Positions 1-6,095 of a DNA stretch of 9,035 nt are shown here, in pieces. A program made the position numbers and the translations under genes. Below the pieces are notes generated by a model. That model was not told where the DNA came from and made no database searches. It saw only the letters and a program-made list of their open reading frames with translations. The DNA comes from JBJXDT01 sp046153505 (GTDB lineage Bacteria > Pseudomonadota > Gammaproteobacteria > Burkholderiales > Methylophilaceae), in assembly GCA_046153505.1 (NCBI GenBank), contig JBJXDT010000029.1, positions 1 to 9,035 on the forward strand, written 5' to 3'. Every line of letters begins with the position of its first letter. Position 1 is the first letter of the stretch.

Positions 1-476
1 CCTGAAAGTGGCATTCCAGCTGAGATTATTATTGCAACATTATTAGCTATGCCATCAATTGATAATTGGGCTATTGCATTTGAATTTATGGGCGGAACCT
101 GATAACCCGAGGAAATTACATACCATAACTTATCACCATTACCATCTCGTAAATCCCCTAACCCTAGTGTTTTCCAAGGTATGCGCCCAATGACTGGGTT
201 TGGACTTATACAACTAGCTTGGGCAATTCCTTCGTTAGCTGTTCCAATTTTAGTAATATCCTCAGGGCATGGTAGTTGACCTGGGTTAATTTGAATTACT
301 GACCAACCAAGTATCGCAGATTTCGCCTCAGCAAGTGCCTCTGATGTTTTTTTTGAGCGCTCATTAACAATACTTGATGAATTCAAAGTTTTAACTACAT
401 ATGCAGTCATTGCCAAAGCAACTATAAAAACTAGCATTAATAGAGCTAAGCCCTTTTGCCTATGGTGAAGCTTCAT
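1..476 (-). CDS. Pilin-like / pseudopilin-like protein, partial (C-terminus beyond left edge)
   Basis: An open frame of 158 whole codons runs from ATG at 476 to the window edge without a stop. It starts with a short basic leader (MKLHHRQKG) followed by a hydrophobic helix at about residues 10-28, the layout of a type IV prepilin. The residue five after the candidate cleavage glycine (G9) is Met, not the usual Glu, so processing or assembly may be atypical. Further on come LPCPED (68-73) and GRIPWKTLGLGDLRDGNG (97-114) followed by LWYVIS. I recognise this pattern from poorly characterised pilin-like proteins encoded near proteobacterial pilus genes. Cys70 and Cys89 could form a disulfide. The start lies inside the upstream gene (17-base overlap) and has no clear Shine-Dalgarno, so coupled translation is likely. 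In-frame ATGs at 491, 503 and 518 are alternatives; 476 is chosen because it gives a compact basic leader. A minor (PilX/GspK-type) subunit or an MshO/P/Q-like role is possible but unproven. Confidence 0.75.
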   Translation of the reverse strand, partial: MKLHHRQKGLALLMLVFIVALAMTAYVVKTLNSSSIVNERSKKTSEALAEAKSAILGWSVIQINPGQLPCPEDITKIGTANEGIAQASCISPNPVIGRIPWKTLGLGDLRDGNGDKLWYVISSGYQVPPINSNAIAQLSIDGIANNVAIIISAGMPLS

Positions 477-954
477 CACCAATTCTACCATTAGTAGTCG
501 CATCACCTTGCGCAGCATGGCTTCTGGCCTCGCGCACACGGTTACTTTCTGGGTCGTACACTTGGCCTGCCTTTAGGGTGAGATATTTGCCGTTGGCTGG
601 TAGTTTAATAGGTACGCGGTTACCATCAGCAGGCAATTTACCTACCTGTACATCTTTATCTCCCGTATTTTCTTGCATGGCTTTGTTATTGACCCAAACT
701 GTACCTTTTTTTCCATCGTTGCGCTTTACGTAGCCTTGCATATTAATCGCATCGGGAAGCACTATTGGCGCGGCTTCTATCATAGACGTTTCTTCTGTAG
801 GCACTTCAGGTTTTGTAGGGATAATTTTTTTAGATTGTCGCAGATATTCTAAATTGCTACGCTCAGTTGGCGTGGTGAACAAACGCCCCATTGGCTCTGC
901 TGCCCAAGCAGTTTGTGTGCATAAAACTAATATCAAAATTAATAATCTCATCAT
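460..954 (-). CDS. Small exported MshK-like pilus biogenesis protein
   Basis: This 164-residue protein has a classical signal peptide: MMRLLILILVLCTQTAWA, then likely signal peptidase I cleavage after AWA (about residue 18). The mature protein is therefore predicted to be periplasmic. It begins with MGRLFTTPTERSNLEYLRQ (22-40). A Pro/Lys/Glu-rich stretch (42-62) follows, then a small beta-like segment GYVKRNDGKKGTVWVNN (74-90) and a late LKAGQVYDPESNRVRE (127-142). The same arrangement occurs in small exported proteins beside msh/pil genes. Its position directly after a PilO/MshJ-like gene fits MshK, whose mechanism is poorly defined; a periplasmic connector to the secretin, as PilP/GspC provide, is an inference. 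The annotated ATG at 954 overlaps the previous stop (ATGA). The adjacent ATG at 951 is better spaced from the GGAG at 958-961, so the true start may be one codon later. The gene also overlaps the following pilin-like gene. Confidence 0.85.
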   Translation of the reverse strand: MMRLLILILVLCTQTAWAAEPMGRLFTTPTERSNLEYLRQSKKIIPTKPEVPTEETSMIEAAPIVLPDAINMQGYVKRNDGKKGTVWVNNKAMQENTGDKDVQVGKLPADGNRVPIKLPANGKYLTLKAGQVYDPESNRVREARSHAAQGDATTNGRIGDEASP

Positions 955-1568
955 AAGCTCCCCGATAATTGTGGGTCACGTAGGGTTAGCCAATCAATTT
1001 CACATGTAGCTTTTAAATTTGATGTTAAGTTTCTAGTATTTACTTGCGCTCCAACAGGCCTGCTAATTTCGCAATCTCGCACAATATACGGCGTAGACTG
1101 CTCATGTAGGCCATCTAGCAGGTTTATTAAATCACCCTCATGCAACATATCCAAATTTAATTTCATGGTGGAGCGGTGCAAAACAAACGTACCCATATTC
1201 GGTATGAAGCTAGGCTTATAGTTCTCTTGCAAGCCTATACTGTAATCGATGCTAAATAATTTATGCTGTGCATGAATTTGGCGCAGACTTTCAATCCATT
1301 CAATACGACGTTCTTCACCAACAAACCCTTTTGCAAGCAAATCGTTATAAATTGGCAAATATTGAATGATGGTTTCTTTTTCTAAACCAGAAGATTGAAG
1401 TTTTTGGCGTGCTTGGTTAAGCAAATTTTGTTGCGTTTGCAATGCGGCTTCATTTTTAGTGCGATATTGATCGGCAAGGCTTACCAACAAACCAACAATG
1501 ACAAATGCTCCTCCCAAACCCAGCAAGGGCAGTCGTAATTTGCTCCAATCTTTTGGGGTTAGTGTCAT
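951..1568 (-). CDS. PilO/MshJ-like inner-membrane alignment-complex protein
   Basis: This 205-residue bitopic protein has a short cytoplasmic N-terminus, one membrane helix at about residues 13-32 (LPLLGLGGAFVIVGLLVSLA) and a Gln/Lys/Leu-rich, probably coiled-coil segment at about 34-62. A periplasmic domain follows, with an alpha/beta pattern as in the ferredoxin-like fold of PilO and GspM. Its length and topology match PilO and Vibrio MshJ. PilO-type proteins pair with PilN-type proteins to form the inner-membrane ring that aligns motor, platform and secretin. The upstream gene encodes a PilN-like domain, which supports this role. Cys166 and Cys189 both lie in the periplasmic part and could form a disulfide. 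The start is well supported: a GGAGG Shine-Dalgarno lies seven bases upstream, and the ATG overlaps the previous stop as ATGA. The same ATGA overlap links it to the next gene. Assignment rests on topology and position more than on residue-level motifs. Confidence 0.82.
   Translation of the reverse strand: MTLTPKDWSKLRLPLLGLGGAFVIVGLLVSLADQYRTKNEAALQTQQNLLNQARQKLQSSGLEKETIIQYLPIYNDLLAKGFVGEERRIEWIESLRQIHAQHKLFSIDYSIGLQENYKPSFIPNMGTFVLHRSTMKLNLDMLHEGDLINLLDGLHEQSTPYIVRDCEISRPVGAQVNTRNLTSNLKATCEIDWLTLRDPQLSGSL
958..963 (-). promoter_or_regulatory. Ribosome binding site GGGGAG before the MshK-like gene
   Basis: Read on the minus strand, GGGGAG is followed by CTTATGATG. The GGAG lies three bases from the first ATG (954) and six from the second (951). 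Usual spacing favours the second ATG, while the first is the one overlapping the preceding stop codon. The choice changes the protein by a single Met. Confidence 0.65.
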
Positions 1569-3163
1569 TGCGTAGCCTCCACGTTTGCAGGCTTTAAAAT
1601 CACTTTGAGTTTAAAAATGGCGGGCGTACGTTCGGTGGTTCCCTCATCTGTAGTGCTACCTTGCAAATTAGCGAGCGAACTTACATTTACTGGCTCTTGT
1701 AGCACAGTCACTTGCTCGACTAATTGATTCTCGCGCAAGTGGCTGACCAATTTACTTACGCTTGCAAGCGCCGCGCGGTAATCACCCGTGAAACCTTTTA
1801 TCTCAGCGTTTATGAATCCAATTTGCAATAATTTTGTTGGGTCACCAACTGGCGTTGTATTAGGCTGATCATTAGTCGCCACTGCCTGTGTGCTTTCTTC
1901 ATCTTTGATATCTATTTGGTTACTTAGTACCCAACGTAATCGGTTGAGTGCTATTTCAGGCGACGCCTCAAATGCCGAGCTTAATAATTGCATGAATTGA
2001 CGTGGTGTTTGATCGTTATTTTTTATGGTTTGCGCGATATCTGCCGCCGTTTTTAAATCTTGGCTTGGTATCGGCGTCGCTGGGAAATTTTGTGAAACGG
2101 TCTCATACTGACGCTGTAACTGAGCAGTTTGTGTTGCTATATCTTTGATTTGGTTTTTTTGCTGATGACCTTGCCAAAAATAAATCCCGGCCAAAAGGGT
2201 GCCTATAGTAGCGACTGTGGTCGTTACAAAATGTATATTGCGACATACTTTGTTTAGGTTATGCGTTTTTGTAAACGCGTTTGGCGCTAAATTATCTGGA
2301 ACATTTCCGTTTGCAAGCAATTGCATATGCAACAGCTCTGGGTGCTCCGCCACTTTTTCTGGCGCGATATTATTATTTTTGGCAAACGCCAAAATATCCA
2401 CAGTTTTACATTCAAAACCTTGGTCTTGGCTAATGCTTTTTGCAATCTCATCATGCTTGCCATCATAAGCTGGCAAGACCATTTGAAGGGCTGTTTCAGC
2501 CGATATTAAGCGCTGACTAAGTAAATAAAGCCGTGTTTTTTCGATTTCTACCAAATAAAAATATGCAAGCTGATTAGGCTTAATATCGCCCATCGGTACA
2601 AGACGGCTCATCCGCAGGCGGCCATTGTGCAAAAATGTTTGGCGCAAGCCAGATGATAAGCGCTCACATAACAATATATTTGGCGCCATGAGCTTCATCT
2701 GACGAACTGCTACTTGGCTAATCATGGGTAGCAAATACACGCCTACCAACGGTGCGTGTGCTGCTTGGATAACATCCATCCAGCTTTGCATAAAATCAGC
2801 GTTACTTAAGGCGATAAATAAAAAATTATCATCTTTGCGCTTGTCTGTTGCGCGATTAATAAAGTGCGCAACTCGGTAGGTACTATTTCTATTAAATTGA
2901 GTAAGTTTGCGTTCTATAATTTCGCGCCGCGCTGCGCCTGTGGTGTGCGGCAGACTTTCAACTTTATAATCTTCCTCGATGGCATCTGCGATCAAATAAA
3001 TATTAACATTGCTGTACTGCGCCAAATATCTGCTAAATTCCGTGTGGTCTTCATCCTGATTTTTAAACACGCGGTAAGATTGCAATTTTGTGCCATGCCA
3101 CAAGCCGGCCGCCAATGTGGTGTTGGTAGCGCATAATATTAATTTGTGTGCATTTGTAAACAT
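1565..3163 (-). CDS. Fused PilM-like/PilN-like pilus assembly protein (MshI/GspL-like)
   Basis: This 532-residue protein has two parts. Residues 1-300 are soluble and cytoplasmic by prediction, with the size and alternating strand/helix pattern of an actin-like PilM/GspL domain. Then come one membrane helix (about 311-330, FVTTTVATIGTLLAGIYFW), a Gln-rich likely coiled coil (333-360) and a periplasmic PilN-like domain. The last includes LLQIGFINAEIKGFTGDYR (445-463), a helix rich in Leu and Val, then VTVLQEPVNVSSLANLQG (485-502) and a final strand FKLKVILKP. This is the pattern of PilN/GspL C-terminal domains. The role would be to link the cytoplasmic motor side to the PilO-like partner in the periplasm. 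I see no convincing DxGxxT-type phosphate loop at the N-terminus (LILCATNTTLAAGLW stands there), so nucleotide binding may be lost. Its ATG shares one base with the mshG stop (TAATG) and lacks a clear Shine-Dalgarno, suggesting reinitiation. MshI is the likely counterpart, though divergence keeps me from naming it firmly. Confidence 0.85.
   Translation of the reverse strand: MFTNAHKLILCATNTTLAAGLWHGTKLQSYRVFKNQDEDHTEFSRYLAQYSNVNIYLIADAIEEDYKVESLPHTTGAARREIIERKLTQFNRNSTYRVAHFINRATDKRKDDNFLFIALSNADFMQSWMDVIQAAHAPLVGVYLLPMISQVAVRQMKLMAPNILLCERLSSGLRQTFLHNGRLRMSRLVPMGDIKPNQLAYFYLVEIEKTRLYLLSQRLISAETALQMVLPAYDGKHDEIAKSISQDQGFECKTVDILAFAKNNNIAPEKVAEHPELLHMQLLANGNVPDNLAPNAFTKTHNLNKVCRNIHFVTTTVATIGTLLAGIYFWQGHQQKNQIKDIATQTAQLQRQYETVSQNFPATPIPSQDLKTAADIAQTIKNNDQTPRQFMQLLSSAFEASPEIALNRLRWVLSNQIDIKDEESTQAVATNDQPNTTPVGDPTKLLQIGFINAEIKGFTGDYRAALASVSKLVSHLRENQLVEQVTVLQEPVNVSSLANLQGSTTDEGTTERTPAIFKLKVILKPANVEATQ
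1576..1580 (-). promoter_or_regulatory. Strong Shine-Dalgarno GGAGG before the PilO/MshJ-like gene
   Basis: GGAGG lies on the minus strand seven bases before the ATG at 1568, inside the end of the preceding coding sequence. It fixes the start at 1568 and is the strongest ribosome site in the window, suggesting this gene can be translated independently of coupling. Confidence 0.8.
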
Positions 3164-4368
3164 TACAGTTTCATCTTACTGAACGAATCATAAACTGGTC
3201 CGAGCACTGATACCATAATAAACGCCAAAATCAGCCCCAAAATTACTGTAAGTGCGGGTTCTAGCAATTTCAGCATTTTTTGCATTAATTCGTTCACATC
3301 CCTATCGTAAAAATAGCTAATATTGAGTAGCGATTTATCTAATGCGCCAGTATTTTCACCAACTTTAATCATACGTACCACTAAAGGCGGAAACAAGCCT
3401 GCATTTTTAAAACTTTCAGACATACTATCGCCTGCATTAATTTGCGCATGGGCCCGACTTAATGCATCTGCAACCACTTTATTCCCCACAATCGTTTCAC
3501 AAGTTTTTATCGCTTGTAAAATAGGAATGCCAGTCTGATACATCAACGCAAAATAGCGTGCAAATCGCGCCATAATAATTTTGTTTAGAATTTCGCCTGT
3601 TAGTGGCAATTTAAGCTTGATGTAATCAAGCTTGTAGCGCGCATCTGGACTTTGTTTTACCCACATGGCCACGCCCGCTATCGCAACTAGAGGGAGTGTT
3701 AAAATTAGCCACCAATAGTGTACAAAAGCATTCGAAATAAAAATTAAAATCTTAGTTTGTAACGGTAGCTCTTGACCCAAACTTGCGATAAATTTCACCA
3801 TTTCTGGCACCAAATATACCATTAAAAATGTGACTGCCCCCATCACAACTACAAACACAAATAACGGGTATGCAAGCAAGCGCTTGGTTTGTGAAAATAG
3901 CTCATCTTGCCATTTTAAGGTGTTGCTTAAGTTGTCGAAAACCGCTGGCAATTGCCCAGTTTGTTCCCCTGCAGCCACCAAATTAACAAAAACTTCATCA
4001 AACACGTCTGGATGCTCCGCCATGCCTTGTGATAGCATTTTGCCGCCCTCAACTTCCGATACCAACCCACCTAATACTTTTTGAAAATAGAGATTTGTCG
4101 TACTCTCACGCAAATCATTTAAACCTTCTAAAATCGGTACACCCGCACTAGTAAGCTGCTCCAATTGAAAACAAAACATGACCAAATCACGATTACTTAC
4201 TTTATTTTTCGTAAAAGCGCTTTTGGATTTTTCTGTGGATTTAAACGTGATTAAATCCAAACCCATGCGCTCAAGCCGAATCTCTAAATCAGCTTCATTT
4301 AGCGCGTCCATCTGACCCTGGGCATGCAGCCCAGCTTTGTCAATTGCCTTGTAATTAAAGGTTGCCAC
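3163..4368 (-). CDS. mshG: MshG: type IV pilus inner-membrane platform protein (PilC/GspF family)
   Basis: At 401 residues this is the usual length for PilC/GspF/MshG proteins. An N-terminal cytoplasmic segment beginning ATFNYKAIDKAG (2-13) is typical of the family. It is followed by two GspF repeats, at about 60-185 and 265-390. Each repeat carries the family signature: VAAGEQTGQLPAVF (131-144) in the first and FPPLVVRMIKVGENTGALD (326-344) in the second. Membrane helices are visible near 167-188, 216-236 and 371-392. The protein forms the inner-membrane platform onto which the ATPase docks and from which pilin subunits are inserted or extracted. It sits directly after the motor gene, as in Vibrio mshE-mshG. 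The start is GTG, preceded at seven bases by an AAGG that overlaps the stop codon of mshE. The stop overlaps the next start by one base. The MshG rather than PilC name follows from the MSHA-type neighbours. Confidence 0.93.
   Translation of the reverse strand: MATFNYKAIDKAGLHAQGQMDALNEADLEIRLERMGLDLITFKSTEKSKSAFTKNKVSNRDLVMFCFQLEQLTSAGVPILEGLNDLRESTTNLYFQKVLGGLVSEVEGGKMLSQGMAEHPDVFDEVFVNLVAAGEQTGQLPAVFDNLSNTLKWQDELFSQTKRLLAYPLFVFVVVMGAVTFLMVYLVPEMVKFIASLGQELPLQTKILIFISNAFVHYWWLILTLPLVAIAGVAMWVKQSPDARYKLDYIKLKLPLTGEILNKIIMARFARYFALMYQTGIPILQAIKTCETIVGNKVVADALSRAHAQINAGDSMSESFKNAGLFPPLVVRMIKVGENTGALDKSLLNISYFYDRDVNELMQKMLKLLEPALTVILGLILAFIMVSVLGPVYDSFSKMKL
3613..3633. other. Perfect 9-base inverted repeat with 3-base loop inside mshG
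   Basis: AAGCTTGAT, a three-base spacer, then ATCAAGCTT form a perfect stem. It lies within the mshG coding sequence, where it encodes KLDYIKL (residues 246-252) of the cytoplasmic loop, so it may simply follow from the repeated Lys-Leu codons. Only three of the nine pairs are G-C and no U-run follows, so it is not a typical terminator. Confidence 0.5.
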
Positions 4369-4375
4369 GCTTAAG

Positions 4376-4380
4376 CCTTA
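4376..4380 (-). promoter_or_regulatory. Shine-Dalgarno TAAGG overlapping the mshE stop, serving mshG
   Basis: On the minus strand the mshE stop TAA is part of TAAGG, and its AAGG lies seven bases before the GTG start at 4368. This supports the GTG start and means ribosomes terminating on mshE sit on the mshG ribosome site, consistent with coupled synthesis of motor and platform. Confidence 0.7.
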
Positions 4381-6093
4381 TTGATAAATGCGTGAAGTTA
4401 AATCAATCACTCGCATCACTTCTTCAATGCTTGTATATCCTTCTAAAATGCGACGCACGCCATCATCTGCCAAAGTGCTAAATCCTTTATCTAGCGCAAC
4501 TGTTCGCAACTCATCCAAGTGCGCGCGTCGCGCTATTAGTGCATCCATATCTGAGTCGATTCGTAACAACTCGATAATTGCCATTCGGCCACGATAACCT
4601 GTTTGATTGCAACGTTTGCAGCCCTTATGTTTAAAAATCTGAATCGCTTCATTACGCTTAACACCCAATATTTTGCGTTCGTCGTCACTCGGTTTAGCTG
4701 ACTCTTTGCAATGTGGGCAAAGCACACGCACTAATCGTTGCGCCACGACACCAATAATATTGCCCGCCATAATGTCTGGCGAAATGCCAATATCAGTAAG
4801 CCTTGGGAATGCCCCTAGGGCAGAATTAGTATGTAAGGTTGTAAACACTTGGTGCCCAGTCATTGCCGCGCGAAATGCCATGGTGGCAGTATCTTCATCA
4901 CGAATCTCGCCAACCAAAATAATGTCAGGGTCTTGCCGCATAATAGAGCGTATGCCGTTTGCAAAATCCACTTTGTTCACTTCTGCTACGGAAGTTTGCC
5001 GCATGAGTGCAACAGGGTACTCAACCGGATCTTCCAACGTCATAATATTCACGTCTTCTGTATTTTGGTGAGAAAGCAGTGAATACAATGTGGTCGTTTT
5101 ACCGCTACCTGTAGGGCCTGTAACCACCAAAATGCCCTCTGGGCGAGTCATCATTAGCTTCAGCTGCTCTAAGGTGCTTGCTCTTAAACCCATACGCTCT
5201 AGTGGAATGATAGATTTTTCACGGTCGAGCACACGCAATACAATGTTTTCGCCATTAATAGTCGGATGCGTCGAAACCCGAAAATCAATCGGACGGCCAC
5301 ACAAATTCATATTTAAACGTCCGTCTTGCGGTGAGCGAGTTTCTGCAATGTCCATGCCGCTTACCACTTTTAGGCGCACAGCAATCCCTGGCCAATAGCT
5401 TTTATGCAAACTACGAATTTGTTGTAACACGCCATCAATACGATAGCGAATGCGTAAAAATGCATACTCTGGTTCGAAGTGAATATCGGAAGCGCCACGT
5501 TTGACAGCATCCATTAACAAAGCACCCACCAAGCGCACCACAGGCTGGGTATATTCATCACCATCAGTGGCTAAACTTTGGTAATCAATTTCTCCCGTTT
5601 CTATCTCACGTAATATGCCATCAACCGAAAGCTCATAGCCATAAAACTGGTCAATATGTTCTTCTAGTTGCGCCTCAGCTGCGAGGACTGGTTTAAGCTG
5701 AATCTGTCCGCCAAGCATAGCGCGCAGTTGATCCAGCGCTACCACATTGAACATATCCGCCATCGCCACAATCATGGTTTTGGTGGAGTCTTCGTAAGCC
5801 ACTGGCAGCAAGTGATAACGTCGAGAGAAGTCTTCTGGCACCATGTTAAGCGCATCAACATCCGCGACAACCGTAGTTAAATCAATACTTTCTTGGCCAA
5901 TCGTGTGCGCAACCAAATCGCGCACCATTGTTTCTGAAACAAAGCCCAAACGCACTAATTGGCGGCCAAGCGGGATGTTATTTTGCTCTTGCTCAATAAG
6001 CGCAATGCGCAGCTGATCCTGACTAATCAAGCCTTGCTGAACCATTAAATCGCCTAAGCGCAATTTACGTCGTTGATCGGTTACGTTATCCAT
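4378..6093 (-). CDS. mshE: MshE: pilus assembly ATPase with c-di-GMP-binding MshEN domain
   Basis: This 571-residue hexameric secretion ATPase (GspE/PilB family) drives pilus extension from the cytoplasmic face. The N-terminus holds an MshEN domain: RLGDLMVQQGLISQDQLRIA (12-31) with Q35 matches the first c-di-GMP motif. A second copy starts at PLGRQLVRLG (41-50), though its final Gln position is Thr64. The catalytic domain has Walker A GPTGSGKT (326-333), an Asp-box MTLEDPVEYP (351-360), Walker B IILVGEIRDE (391-400) and a His-box TGHQVFTTLHT (412-422). A tetracysteine zinc site is complete: C459xxC462 and C492xxC495. All key residues are present, so it should be active and post-translationally controlled by c-di-GMP, as shown for Vibrio MshE. 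The gene follows the TPR gene after two bases with no clear Shine-Dalgarno, which suggests translational coupling. It precedes mshG by nine bases. Confidence 0.95.
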   Translation of the reverse strand: MDNVTDQRRKLRLGDLMVQQGLISQDQLRIALIEQEQNNIPLGRQLVRLGFVSETMVRDLVAHTIGQESIDLTTVVADVDALNMVPEDFSRRYHLLPVAYEDSTKTMIVAMADMFNVVALDQLRAMLGGQIQLKPVLAAEAQLEEHIDQFYGYELSVDGILREIETGEIDYQSLATDGDEYTQPVVRLVGALLMDAVKRGASDIHFEPEYAFLRIRYRIDGVLQQIRSLHKSYWPGIAVRLKVVSGMDIAETRSPQDGRLNMNLCGRPIDFRVSTHPTINGENIVLRVLDREKSIIPLERMGLRASTLEQLKLMMTRPEGILVVTGPTGSGKTTTLYSLLSHQNTEDVNIMTLEDPVEYPVALMRQTSVAEVNKVDFANGIRSIMRQDPDIILVGEIRDEDTATMAFRAAMTGHQVFTTLHTNSALGAFPRLTDIGISPDIMAGNIIGVVAQRLVRVLCPHCKESAKPSDDERKILGVKRNEAIQIFKHKGCKRCNQTGYRGRMAIIELLRIDSDMDALIARRAHLDELRTVALDKGFSTLADDGVRRILEGYTSIEEVMRVIDLTSRIYQ

Positions 6094-6095
6094 TT

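Noticed and set aside
1759..1770. Perfect 12-base palindrome CGCTTGCAAGCG
   Set aside because: About two such palindromes are expected by chance in 9 kb, and it lies in coding sequence for the PilN-like domain. I do not call it an operator.
1215..3880. Recurrent GCAAGC/TTGCAAGC words, considered as a DNA uptake sequence
   Set aside because: The count is only about twice the chance expectation for a six-base word on both strands, flanking bases are not conserved, and Leu-Ala/Gln-Ala codon use can explain them.
4673..5071. 132-codon plus-strand frame opposite the mshE catalytic domain
   Set aside because: It lies antisense to strongly conserved Walker B, His-box and cysteine motifs; its translation resembles no family. 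It is a shadow.
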